Assembly (NCBI RefSeq): GCF_000147335.1
Contig: NC_014501.1
Coordinates: 682,001-746,000 of the forward strand
From: Gloeothece verrucosa PCC 7822
GTDB taxonomy: Bacteria; Cyanobacteriota; Cyanobacteriia; Cyanobacteriales; Microcystaceae
Reading direction: 5' to 3'
DNA: 64,000 nt
Part shown: in pieces, positions 35,663 through 44,838 of the stretch
How the letters are laid out: each line of letters opens with the position of its first letter
How positions within the stretch are numbered: position 1 is the first letter of the stretch
Notes under the pieces: model-generated
The model's input: only the letters and a program-made list of their open reading frames with translations
Told to the model about the DNA's origin: nothing
Databases searched by the model: none
Program-made: the position numbers and the translations under genes

Positions 35663-36889
35663 TTATTTTAAAAAATTAAATTTAGTATTTTTACCATCGG
35701 GTTCAACTTTTATTTGTGCCACAAAAAACTGTTCTTGTTTAATTTCTCCTTCGGGATCAAAAGCAATTTTTCCGAGAGGGGTTTCATAAGTTCCCGCTAA
35801 AATTTCTTGATTCAATTTAGAGCGTAAATCCGCTAAAGATAAACTCTTAATAGGGGTTTTTTTATCTAAAGCCGTCAGAGCTTCGACAAAAACTTGAACC
35901 CCGCTAAAAGCTTGGGCGCTAAATTGAGGAGGTTCTTTTTTATTTTGAGCTAGGTAAGCTTGCCGAAAAGCTTTATTAATTTCATTGTCTAACTCAGGGC
36001 TATAAGCTTGAGCGATTAAAACCCCATCACAAAGTTTTTGACAGACAGGGAACATATTAGATGTATTTAAGCCATTCCCACCAATAATTAAGCCTTTGTA
36101 ACCTAACTCGCGCAATTGTTTAATTAAGTTGCCTCCATCGGCGGCTAGTCCCGATATAATTATCAAATCAGGAGCAAGGTTCATGGCATTGGTGGCCTGA
36201 GTTTGAAAATCCGTATCAGTGGTTTGAAATTTTTGAACAGTAACTAATTCTAAATTTTGATCTTTAATCGTTTTTTGAAAAGTTTCTGTTTCCGATTTGC
36301 TAAAGGCATCATTTTGAGCAAAGAAAACTGCTACTTTTTTAATTTTAGGATTAATTTTTAGGGCTTCTTCTACGGCATTAGGCGCAACAACAGCTACCGG
36401 TGCAGAAACACGCGCAATATAATTACCAATCTGAGGAATTCCTTTAGCCGTATTAGAAGGCCCAAGTACAGGAACTCCTGCTCTTTCAGCAATGGGGTCA
36501 GCCGCAAAAGCTTGTTGAGAAAGAGTCGGCCCGACAATTCCTACTACTTGATTTTGGGTGATTAAAGTATTAAAAGCATTGATAGTTCCTTGCTCATCTC
36601 CTGCCGTATCTTGAAAGATTAATTTAATCGGTTTGCCGTTGACTCCACCCTTTTGATTAAAAAATTGTTCGGCAATTTTTGCTCCGACAACTTGTTCCTG
36701 ACCCAGTAAAGAAACATTGCTGGTTTGTGCTACAGCAATACCAATGGGGATAGCTTCAGAAGTTGAGGCCGGACTGTTTTGAGTATTGGATGTGGTGGTA
36801 GTCGGTGTATTGGTTTGACTACAAGCGACCACTACCACAAACGCAAACAAGGCCAATAAAACTTGAGTGAATAAGTTTTTCTTCGACAT
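35663..36889 (-). CDS. livK: Amino acid ABC transporter substrate-binding lipoprotein LivK-type
   Basis: This 408-aa protein has a lipoprotein signal (FVVVVAC, lipid-bearing C23) followed by a Thr/Asn/Ser linker. The type I periplasmic binding fold then has IPIGIAVAQTS, GVNGKPIKLIFQDTAGDE and VVGIVGPTLSQQA. It binds neutral or branched-chain amino acids, with the exact ligand unknown. It is first in the five-gene operon, so the promoter should lie within 36890-36980. Confidence 0.92.
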   Translation of the reverse strand: MSKKNLFTQVLLALFAFVVVVACSQTNTPTTTTSNTQNSPASTSEAIPIGIAVAQTSNVSLLGQEQVVGAKIAEQFFNQKGGVNGKPIKLIFQDTAGDEQGTINAFNTLITQNQVVGIVGPTLSQQAFAADPIAERAGVPVLGPSNTAKGIPQIGNYIARVSAPVAVVAPNAVEEALKINPKIKKVAVFFAQNDAFSKSETETFQKTIKDQNLELVTVQKFQTTDTDFQTQATNAMNLAPDLIIISGLAADGGNLIKQLRELGYKGLIIGGNGLNTSNMFPVCQKLCDGVLIAQAYSPELDNEINKAFRQAYLAQNKKEPPQFSAQAFSGVQVFVEALTALDKKTPIKSLSLADLRSKLNQEILAGTYETPLGKIAFDPEGEIKQEQFFVAQIKVEPDGKNTKFNFLK

Positions 36890-36980
36890 TCTAAAATTTT
36901 TATTAAAGGAGTATCTGATAGATTATCGCATTTAGGGTCAACCATAAAGCACCCTGTTGAAAAGTTGTCGCCAAAATCGC

Positions 36981-37730
36981 TTAAAAATATTGATAATCTG
37001 ACAGAATTTTCCGTTGTTGCCACAGGAGCAACAGGCCACTAAAAATGATAAAAGAGATGACCAATTGACGAAAGCGCCGCTCACTAATTTTTTGTAAAAC
37101 CAGATGGCCTAACCAATTGCCCGGAAAAGCCGCAAGGCCCAAGAGAACACCATAGCTAAAATAGGGTAGCTCTAAAAGTCCAAAAACGCCATAAGCAATG
37201 ACTTTGACAATATGAATAACCGTCCGAGTCATGGCTTGAGTTGCCAGGAGTTCTTCTTTTTTCAAGCCATAATTAATATAAAAAGGAGCTAATAACGGAC
37301 CTGTCCCCCCTAAAATTCCCGATATAAAGGCAAAAACAAAGCCCGCAGGGAAAAAATACCAAGCCTTTACCTTAAAAGATGCTGTTTCTTTTTTAAAAAT
37401 GTAATTTATCCCTGAAAAAATTAAAAAAATAGCAATTAAGATGGTTAACCATTCTAGCTTAAGGGTTGTTAAAGTAAATACACCTAAAATTGAACCGATT
37501 AACGCCCCGGGTAACTCCCAACGAATCACTTGCCAATTAATCCTGTCTCGATAAGCCAAACTGCGTTCACCATTGCCAAATATACATCCAATGGTAATCA
37601 CAGGGGGAATAGCGGCTGTTCCTAACATCATCCCCACGAGGGGGATTAAAATTAAAGAACTGCCCCCGCCGGCTAAGGTACTCACAAACCAGCCTAATAT
37701 ACTTGCTAAACACAGCCAAATTAAAATCAT
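36981..37730 (-). CDS. TauE/SafE family sulfite/organosulfur permease-like protein
   Basis: This 249-aa protein has eight hydrophobic segments arranged as two homologous halves, each with a Gly-rich motif (STLAGGGSSLILIP and FISGILGGTGPLLAPFY). These are the hallmarks of the TauE/SafE (TSUP) family, which exports small anions such as sulfite or sulfoacetate. It is upstream of livK on the same strand with a 90-bp gap and may be independently transcribed. Confidence 0.88.
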   Translation of the reverse strand: MILIWLCLASILGWFVSTLAGGGSSLILIPLVGMMLGTAAIPPVITIGCIFGNGERSLAYRDRINWQVIRWELPGALIGSILGVFTLTTLKLEWLTILIAIFLIFSGINYIFKKETASFKVKAWYFFPAGFVFAFISGILGGTGPLLAPFYINYGLKKEELLATQAMTRTVIHIVKVIAYGVFGLLELPYFSYGVLLGLAAFPGNWLGHLVLQKISERRFRQLVISFIIFSGLLLLWQQRKILSDYQYF

Positions 37731-37904
37731 CGGTTTGTTTTTTGAGGTTTTGAGTAACCTGATTAAGTTTTGTTTATTTTAACCTGATGTTGAGCCGCTA
37801 TTTTGACATACTCGCCGGACTAAAGGGGCAAGCTGTTGCAATTTTGGGCAAAAGCTTTTAATATAGCAAAACAAAGAGATTTAACCTTTACAGGCACAAA
37901 AACC

Positions 37905-37997
37905 GTGTTTAAAAATTGGACTTTCGATGATTGGATGAATCATATTCTGTTTGTGGTCACAATTTTATTGCTCGTCTACTCTTTCTTATTTGTGTAA
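37905..37997 (+). CDS. Candidate 30-aa single-pass membrane peptide
   Basis: A GTG-initiated frame encodes a charged N-terminus (MFKNWTFDDWMNH) and one hydrophobic helix (ILFVVTILLLVYSFLFV). The charge pattern and length resemble small cyanobacterial membrane peptides, but no family is recognised and no ribosome site is obvious. It lies in an otherwise empty gap of about 370 bp. Confidence 0.35.
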   Translation: MFKNWTFDDWMNHILFVVTILLLVYSFLFV

Positions 37998-38100
37998 AAA
38001 TGCAACAAAATTTGAGCATTTAAGCCGCTTTCTCAGAAATTTTGAAATAATAAAACTAAGCACCACAATGCCGTTCTAGAAGTCGCTTAAGGGGAATAGC

Positions 38101-38316
38101 ATGAATATTAAAGCCATAATTTTTTCAGGAATTATCACAGCACTGGTGGGAACGATGCTAGGGTTAGCGGTATCGGTTATCGCTCAACGCCCAGAGAGAA
38201 AACCCGTTATCATTGCCACCGGTGCTACTTTAGGATTTGTGATTGGTTCTTTACAAACGATTGTGCGAACACAACAAGAGCAAAGAGAAGATGATTATCA
38301 AGAGATCAAACGGTGA
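38101..38316 (+). CDS. Small two-helix membrane protein, 71 aa
   Basis: Two hydrophobic helices (AIIFSGIITALVGTMLGLAVSVIA and VIIATGATLGFVIGSLQTIV) are separated by a basic turn QRPERKP. The C-terminus is acidic and polar. A GGGGAAT stretch precedes the ATG. It is likely inner- or thylakoid-membrane located. Function is unknown. Its stop is six bases from the convergent PRC-barrel gene. Confidence 0.65.
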   Translation: MNIKAIIFSGIITALVGTMLGLAVSVIAQRPERKPVIIATGATLGFVIGSLQTIVRTQQEQREDDYQEIKR

Positions 38317-38321
38317 AAGGT

Positions 38322-38903
38322 TTAACGGTTTTGACGACGCAGACGCAGTCGCTCTTGAGAAGAAAGTAATTTTGCATGATTTTGTTCGCTAAGATCGTAT
38401 AAATCTCGATCTAGATTGTAATCATAAGAATCTTTATCATAGCCATCATAACCGGCACTGAGATCTACGCTAGGGGTAGTATTAGGAGTTGAAGGGGCAC
38501 TATCTGCTCCCCCATAACCAACACCTAAACCAGCAGGCGTTTTTTCTCGTCGCCCAGAGCGGTAAACTTTTCTCACTCCCTCTTCATGCTCAAAATCAAC
38601 CGTCATATCTTCGCTATATTCGGGTAAATTTTCTACCTGTTCTTTGCTGAGAGTGTCTGCATGAACCCGATGTTCAATATAATCAATACGAGCTAATCCT
38701 ACAGGGAGTAAAACTTTTTTGCCAAATAGCCAAATTCCTGTATTAATTAAAAAATAGCGAAATTGTCCTTTATCATCGACTAACAGGTCGTCTATTGAAC
38801 CTACTTTATCATTTCCGACGTAAAGATCGTATTTTAATATGTCGTCGTGATCAAAATATTCTTGATAGTCGGGAATAAAATCTCTGAGTTTATAGAGAGC
38901 CAT
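38322..38903 (-). CDS. PRC-barrel domain protein
   Basis: This 193-aa protein has a PRC barrel at about 20-85 (YDLYVGNDKVGSIDDLLVDDKG, FRYFLINTGIWLFGKKVLLPVGLARID). PRC barrels occur in photosynthetic reaction centre H subunits and in RNA-processing or stress proteins. The C-terminal half is low complexity and rich in Tyr, Asp and Gly (GYDGYDKDSYDYNLD). It is soluble, and a stress or membrane-associated scaffold role is conceivable. Confidence 0.78.
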   Translation of the reverse strand: MALYKLRDFIPDYQEYFDHDDILKYDLYVGNDKVGSIDDLLVDDKGQFRYFLINTGIWLFGKKVLLPVGLARIDYIEHRVHADTLSKEQVENLPEYSEDMTVDFEHEEGVRKVYRSGRREKTPAGLGVGYGGADSAPSTPNTTPSVDLSAGYDGYDKDSYDYNLDRDLYDLSEQNHAKLLSSQERLRLRRQNR

Positions 38904-39384
38904 AATATTTTTGCGTAAAAGTTAATTTTTTTATCGTTATTATATAAATTGTAAAAAAATTGATCAGTCTTCTCTTCTCTCGAAAGATTGATTAAAAACC
39001 CGGCTTTAGGGCTGAATTCCCTCTATCTTAAGTGTTATAGTCACGCTGATTCCTTGGTGAGAACCAGATCCCTGTATTAACTTACCACGCTCCTTGCTTC
39101 CCTCAAAAAAGGGGTAATATTGATTAAATTAGCTTATAGCCAAGGCTTAACTGTTATTTTTCTTTAAAATTTGGGAACCCTTAGTCAGGAGAGATGTTTT
39201 AATAGAGGTAGGTATCGGCCGACTTTTAAATGTTGAAAAAATCCTTAATAAGCCAGTAGATAGTATTTTTTTATACCTCTAAAAAATCCCTAATATGGGT
39301 AGAGCCTTTTCCTAATGGTTCTATTGAAAAGGGAAAAACTTCCTTTAGCTAAACTCGTGCGCCGGTTCGGAGGGATCAAAAACA
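38904..39384. other. 480-bp intergenic gap without recognised feature
   Basis: The gap lies between divergent genes and should contain the promoter of the AAA-polyferredoxin gene. I see no ORF of coding character, no tRNA and no strong inverted repeat. A GTTCGGAGGGATC ribosome-site region (39364-39376) precedes the ATG at 39385. Confidence 0.5.
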
Positions 39385-41589
39385 ATGAATGGTCATATTA
39401 ATCAAAGCCAGTTAACTAACCCTACACAGAAGAATATTAAGAATTCTCAAAACCGATCTTCTTTGTCTGAACAGTTTGTTCAAGAAATCGTTCTTGCTCC
39501 TAGTTGCCCTTATTTAGAGGACCTACATCCCTATATAAAACCGATCCCGGTTCACGAAACTCTTTTAGGCAATAGTAAAATCAGTCAAAAATTAGCGGCT
39601 CAAGTGCAAGAAGCCTTGACAGATTTAAAGCCAATTCTTTTACAAGGCCCCCCCGGGAGCGGCAAAACTTTTATAGCTGGATTTATTCATGCTCATTCGG
39701 CCATACAAAAAGGATTATTTATTGAATTTAACCTCAGCAACTTATTACAAAATCGAGCCGAATCACTAAAGCTTGATATTTTATGGATTATTGAACATCT
39801 CAACCAGCATTTAGGCCGAGGTACAGTTTTATTTGATAACGTACATCTGTTACCGGAAGCTGACCAAGTGCGGCTATTAGAAGCGATTACCAGTGAACAA
39901 GTTTCTCCTTCTATCCGCTTTGTTCTTGCTAGTGCTAAACCCCTCTCTGCGGGAAAGTTCAATATACACCAAATCAAGCTTTTTTGTTTAGCACAACGGA
40001 AAAAAGACTTGGTAGAATTTGCCGACTATTTTCTCAAAAAATATTGTCAAGAAAGGGGGCGTTCCCTGTTAAGCCTTAGTCAAGCAGGCCTGCGGCGTTT
40101 AATGAGTTATAACTATTCAGAGAATTTAGGGGAATTAGAAATCATTCTCAAGCGGGCTGTCATTATGACTCAAAAAGAGCAAACTGTCATTCCTGAACAA
40201 GTTTTATGGTCAGTACAGTCCCCGAAAAATACTTTCAGAATCGATTTACTCAATCAAATACCTATTTTACGTCGTTTTTTCCTCAGTCAATGGTGGGTGC
40301 AACCTTTCTGGCTGTTGATGATGGCGGTTTTTATTCCTGTGGTTATTTTGGGGTTAGTTGGGCCACAAGAGCGAGAAAATAGCTTGACTTTAAATTTATT
40401 TTGGGCTTGGTGGTGGCCGTTTTATCTATTACTGTTTCCCCTGGTTGGTCGTCTTTGGTGTAGTGTTTGCCCTTTTATGATTACAGGGGAATGGCTCAGA
40501 AAAATTTCTTGGCGGCTATTTCATTATCGTCTCAAACCCTGGCCGAAAAAATGGCTCAATCGTTGGGGTGCTTGGCTACTTTGGGCGGGATTTGTATTGA
40601 TTTATTTATGGGAAAAGCTTTGGAATTTGCCCCATAGGGCCTATCTTTCTGCTTGGTTACTGTTGATTATTACAGCCGGTGCGGTGGGATTTAGCCTGAT
40701 TTATGAGCGTCGTCTTTGGTGTCGTTATCTTTGTCCCATTGGCGGCATGAATGGAATGTTTGCTAAACTCTCTGTGCTGGAATTGCGTTCAATAGAACAT
40801 ATTTGTGGGAATTTATGCAGTGCAAAAAGCTGTCAAAAGGCTAATGGTGCTGTGCCGGCCTCTTTTCCTGAAGCTTTTGCTAATGAAGGACAAGCGAGTC
40901 AGGGTTGTCCTGTATATTCTATTCCAGCGCAATTACAAGATAATCGAGATTGTGTGTTATGTATGAGTTGTTTAAAAACCTGTCCTAATCGTTCTGTTCA
41001 GCTTAATTTACGTTTTCCGGCTGTGGATTTATGGGAAAATAATCAGGGATTTTGGGCAGAAGCGGCTTTGTTATTATTGCTTTTAGGGGGTGTTTTGATG
41101 CACCACTCTCGAGTTTTTCTCGGTTGGTTCGGTTGGGGAGATTTGCCGTTAGATTCTGAGCATTTGTTGTTAGCTTTGCCGAGCGTTTTAGGTTTATTGA
41201 GTTTGCCGGCTATCGCCATTTATTTAACCCATCGTCTCAGCGTTTGGATTGATCCAGAAATGCCCGATTTTTTAACGGTGGTTTATGCTTATTTGCCTCT
41301 GACTTTGGTGGCTAATTTGGTTTATTATATCCCGACAATAATTCAAGAGTCAGGACAGTTTTTGCCAGTCATGGCTAGAAGTTTTGGTTTTAGTGGAGTG
41401 GGTTTACCGAGTTTAGTTTTTAGTACAGATGTTTCTAATTTTTTAGTGGGAATTGTTTTACTGACTTTTGTTCCTTTTAGCGTTTTTCCGTTATTGAAAA
41501 TTACTCAGCGCCCTTGGTCAAAAAATATTCCTCACCTGGTTTTAATGTTGGGATTTTTGGGGCTGTTTTGGCAGTTAATGCTCAATTAG
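39385..41589 (+). CDS. AAA+ ATPase fused to NapH/CcoG-type membrane polyferredoxin
   Basis: This 734-aa fusion has an N-terminal AAA+ domain (about 55-280) with Walker A GPPGSGKT (88-95) and Walker B VLFDNVHLL (148-156), most like the central domain of sigma-54 activators. I cannot find the GAFTGA loop that contacts sigma-54, and cyanobacteria lack sigma-54. From about 290 there are membrane helices and Fe-S motifs: LWCSVCPFMI, WCRYLCPIGG, a CxxxCxxxxC cluster (CGNLCSAKSC) and CVLCMSCLKTCP. These resemble NapH/NosR/CcoG proteins. C-terminal membrane helices follow. A redox-coupled membrane ATPase is suggested. No terminal HTH is seen. Confidence 0.8.
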   Translation: MNGHINQSQLTNPTQKNIKNSQNRSSLSEQFVQEIVLAPSCPYLEDLHPYIKPIPVHETLLGNSKISQKLAAQVQEALTDLKPILLQGPPGSGKTFIAGFIHAHSAIQKGLFIEFNLSNLLQNRAESLKLDILWIIEHLNQHLGRGTVLFDNVHLLPEADQVRLLEAITSEQVSPSIRFVLASAKPLSAGKFNIHQIKLFCLAQRKKDLVEFADYFLKKYCQERGRSLLSLSQAGLRRLMSYNYSENLGELEIILKRAVIMTQKEQTVIPEQVLWSVQSPKNTFRIDLLNQIPILRRFFLSQWWVQPFWLLMMAVFIPVVILGLVGPQERENSLTLNLFWAWWWPFYLLLFPLVGRLWCSVCPFMITGEWLRKISWRLFHYRLKPWPKKWLNRWGAWLLWAGFVLIYLWEKLWNLPHRAYLSAWLLLIITAGAVGFSLIYERRLWCRYLCPIGGMNGMFAKLSVLELRSIEHICGNLCSAKSCQKANGAVPASFPEAFANEGQASQGCPVYSIPAQLQDNRDCVLCMSCLKTCPNRSVQLNLRFPAVDLWENNQGFWAEAALLLLLLGGVLMHHSRVFLGWFGWGDLPLDSEHLLLALPSVLGLLSLPAIAIYLTHRLSVWIDPEMPDFLTVVYAYLPLTLVANLVYYIPTIIQESGQFLPVMARSFGFSGVGLPSLVFSTDVSNFLVGIVLLTFVPFSVFPLLKITQRPWSKNIPHLVLMLGFLGLFWQLMLN

Positions 41590-41682
41590 GGTTGCCATAA
41601 CCTCTGTTAGTCTGGTGGGCACAGGAAGGAGCAACGCATTTAAATAAAACTTAAACCCTTACCTGTTGCCATTTCTTAAAAA

Positions 41683-43506
41683 CTATAACTCATCACTATT
41701 AACTGTTTGGAGAGATTCCACTTTAACTTCCTTAGAAAGATATCTAAACCAAGTGAAATATAAACCAATAGACAATAACAGAAAAGTGAGAGATAAAACT
41801 TTTAAATTATCCCACTGTTTCATGATGAGCATAATTCCCATTAAAAATAAAGTCAACTGCCAAGGAACGGCTAAACAAGTTCCCCAAATATCTCGTAAAT
41901 TTTCGGCTTTAATTTTGGCTTGAGTATTCGGTTTTAGGGTTTTGCTAAACTCCCCCCAAATGCCAAAGGGACGAGTAATATTATAAAAATTCTGAAGGAC
42001 ATCCGGTTCAGTGGGAGAAGTCAATAAGGTTCCCATGATACACCCCGCTAATGAGCAAATACTAGGAACTAAAAAAAGCAGATATTCTTGATATTGAGGA
42101 TAATTGTAAATCGGAAGAATAACCAATTGAGTGAGGATAGCGGCAATCATTCCTGCGGCTGTACCAATGGCAAACCCATAACCATTAAACCGCCACCAAT
42201 ACCACCTCAACAATAAAGGAACAGCTAATCCGACTCCTAAACCTGTAGTTAGCCAACCCCAAATCTGGTTAATATTGGTAGCATTAAAGCTTAATAATAA
42301 ACCGATAATAACAATTAGGGCTGATGATAAACGACTTTGAAAAACCAGTTCTCTTTCTCTGGCTTGAGGCCGCAAATAAGCTTGATAAATATCATTAGTC
42401 CAGTAAGCCGCACTTGCATTAATAATTGAGGAAAAGGTGGACATAGCGGCGGCGAGAAAAGCGGCAATTAAAAGACCTTTAAATCCAACCGGTACATAAT
42501 GTTCAATAACAACTGGTAAAATGAGTTCTGGATCGGTAATCATTTTTTGGGTGACTCCATAATGAATCCCCAAAACAGCAAAAGCAGTGACTAACGGCCA
42601 ACGAAAAGCTAATAAAAGAATCCAAAATAAAGATAGTAATCCGGCATCTCGATCAGTTTTAGCCGCTAAAAACCGTTGTACGATATATCCTCCACTGCCG
42701 CTACATCCTTCGATAATGGTTTTTACCATATAGAAAAATACCACTCCACCGAAAAGATTAAAAATAGAATAATCTCCCGGTAAATCTACTTTCCAAGAGG
42801 GAACAATACTACTCCACTCTTGTAAATTCCAAGTTTTTAAAGTTTGAGTTCCCGCAATTGATACTGAAAAACTTTCCGGTAAATTTACAGTTTGTAAAGC
42901 CACAATAGAAACATAGATAACAGCCACTAATATCAAAAAACCTTGAAAAACATCTGTCCAAACTACCCCATAAAATCCACTAACAACGGTATAAGATAAA
43001 GCCAGTAAAATTAAAAGAATAGAAGCGAGTCTATCATCCATGCCTAAAAATTGTCCGAGAAACTTTCCTCCCGCGACAGAAAAGTAACTCATTGCCCCAA
43101 CAGAAAACAGTAAATTAGCGATAGCACTGAGAAGTCTAGCAACTTTTCCCTGAGTTCCTTGGCCAAAACGAAACTTCATCCATTCCGCCTCAGTCATTAC
43201 AATAGCCCTTCGATTCCACTTACCCGTAAAGGTCATCAAAAAGGCCATAATTAAAACAATTCCCCCTCGAATTTCGATAAAAAATCCTTTCGTTCCTAGG
43301 GCATAAATGAGGGCAGAAATAACCATCGTACCGGCCATATCCACATTGCCAGCCATTCCTGATGCTCCCAAGGCCCACCAAGGAATACTGCGATCTCCTA
43401 AAAAATAAGCATCTAATCCTTTAGCCGCTTTGCGTTCAAAAATAATGCCTAAGACAATAACAAAAATTAAATATAAAGCAACAATCAAATAGTCAATTAT
43501 GTGCAT
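41683..43506 (-). CDS. Sodium/solute symporter (SSS) family transporter
   Basis: This 607-aa protein has about 13 hydrophobic helices and starts MHIIDYLIVALYLIFVIVLGI. Family features include FLGDRSIPWWALGASGMAGN and AAFLAAAMSTFSSIINASAAYWTNDIYQ, which covers the sodium-site helices. The substrate cannot be assigned (sugars, amino acids and other solutes are known). It precedes the chemosensory genes on the same strand, separated by about 100 bp from the receptor gene. Confidence 0.88.
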   Translation of the reverse strand: MHIIDYLIVALYLIFVIVLGIIFERKAAKGLDAYFLGDRSIPWWALGASGMAGNVDMAGTMVISALIYALGTKGFFIEIRGGIVLIMAFLMTFTGKWNRRAIVMTEAEWMKFRFGQGTQGKVARLLSAIANLLFSVGAMSYFSVAGGKFLGQFLGMDDRLASILLILLALSYTVVSGFYGVVWTDVFQGFLILVAVIYVSIVALQTVNLPESFSVSIAGTQTLKTWNLQEWSSIVPSWKVDLPGDYSIFNLFGGVVFFYMVKTIIEGCSGSGGYIVQRFLAAKTDRDAGLLSLFWILLLAFRWPLVTAFAVLGIHYGVTQKMITDPELILPVVIEHYVPVGFKGLLIAAFLAAAMSTFSSIINASAAYWTNDIYQAYLRPQARERELVFQSRLSSALIVIIGLLLSFNATNINQIWGWLTTGLGVGLAVPLLLRWYWWRFNGYGFAIGTAAGMIAAILTQLVILPIYNYPQYQEYLLFLVPSICSLAGCIMGTLLTSPTEPDVLQNFYNITRPFGIWGEFSKTLKPNTQAKIKAENLRDIWGTCLAVPWQLTLFLMGIMLIMKQWDNLKVLSLTFLLLSIGLYFTWFRYLSKEVKVESLQTVNSDEL

Positions 43507-43602
43507 GGAGGTTAAATTAAATCATCGAAAAACTGTGTTTTCACAGGGTGTACTTTAAGCTTGACGGTAGCTTAGTATAAAAGGTGCAATTTGTAAAGGG
43601 GT

Positions 43603-44838
43603 TTAATTTTTAACTTTAAACACAGAGATTTCGGCTTGTAAAATTTGGGCAGCTTCATTTAATCTTTCTAAAACAATATTTGTCTCATGGAGAGAATAAC
43701 CAGTTTGTTCTGATCCTTCACTTAATTGTTCCATTGATTCGCGAATATGACGAGCTTGAAGAGATTGTTCTTCCATACTTTTACTGACTAATTCAAACTG
43801 AGGGGTAATACGCTGAACTTGTTCAATCACTTGAGCGATTTGGCGGCTAATATTTCCGACATCTTCTACACTATTTCTCACTTCTTTATTAAATTTATCC
43901 ATCTCCATTACTCCATTAGAAACGGCTGTTTGCATTTCTTTAACCATTTGTTCTATCTCTAAAGTGGCCACAGCAGTTTGATCGGCGAGTCGTCGAATTT
44001 CTCGAGCAACCACCGCAAATCCGGCTCCATATTCTCCGGCTTTTTCAGCTTCTATGGCGGCATTTAAAGAAAGTAAATTGGTTTGATCGGCTACCTTAGT
44101 AATGGTTAATACCACACTATTAATATTATGAGCTTTCTCACTCATATTTCCTAATTTTGAAGAGATAGAAGTGGTGGCATCCAACAACTGACGCATACTT
44201 TTTTCCATTTGCACTAAATCATTTTGACTTTGAGAAGCCGCTTGGGCTGTACTTTGAGCTAAGTCGGCCACTTGTTCCATAGTGTGGACTAATTCTTCAG
44301 AAGTATTAGAAATATCTTGAGCCGTTGCGGTCACTTCATTGGTGGAGGCAATTTGTTCAGTTAAAGTGGCTTCTAATTGTCTTCTCGAGGCCGCCATTTC
44401 TGTCGTTGAACTGGTGATTTGAATCCCGGAATGCTGAACTTTAGAAATGAGAGAATTAAGATTTTCGGTCATGGTTTTCAGGGAAATTAATAATTGCCCA
44501 ATTTCATCATTAGAAGTGACTTCTACTTGAGTGGTTAAATTACCGGCAGAAACTTCTTCAGCGATTTTGACAGCCTTAATTAAAGATTTGGCGATCTTAC
44601 GAGTAATCCAAACTCCCAAAGCGAGATCAACCATAATTCCGACGATAAACAGAAGAACAACCTGATTAACGGTTCTATCTTTTTGTTCTTGAGCCTGTTC
44701 GGCGGATTTTTGCGATAGATTAACCACTTTAGACATCCCTTGCACGGTAATGCCAGCACCGATAACCATAATCACAGCAGACAAGAGAAGGATGCTGATT
44801 AATTTTGATTCTATAGATTTCCAAAGTTGGCTTTTCAT
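43603..44838 (-). CDS. Methyl-accepting chemotaxis protein
   Basis: This 411-aa receptor has two membrane helices near the N-terminus (ISILLLSAVIMVIGAGITV and VVLLFIVGIMVDLALGVWI). A very short periplasmic loop separates them, so it probably senses the membrane or cytoplasmic state. A HAMP domain (about 75-125) follows, then a coiled-coil signalling domain with the hairpin tip DQTNLLSLNAAIEAEKAG. It overlaps cheR by four bases (ATGA). Confidence 0.9.
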   Translation of the reverse strand: MKSQLWKSIESKLISILLLSAVIMVIGAGITVQGMSKVVNLSQKSAEQAQEQKDRTVNQVVLLFIVGIMVDLALGVWITRKIAKSLIKAVKIAEEVSAGNLTTQVEVTSNDEIGQLLISLKTMTENLNSLISKVQHSGIQITSSTTEMAASRRQLEATLTEQIASTNEVTATAQDISNTSEELVHTMEQVADLAQSTAQAASQSQNDLVQMEKSMRQLLDATTSISSKLGNMSEKAHNINSVVLTITKVADQTNLLSLNAAIEAEKAGEYGAGFAVVAREIRRLADQTAVATLEIEQMVKEMQTAVSNGVMEMDKFNKEVRNSVEDVGNISRQIAQVIEQVQRITPQFELVSKSMEEQSLQARHIRESMEQLSEGSEQTGYSLHETNIVLERLNEAAQILQAEISVFKVKN

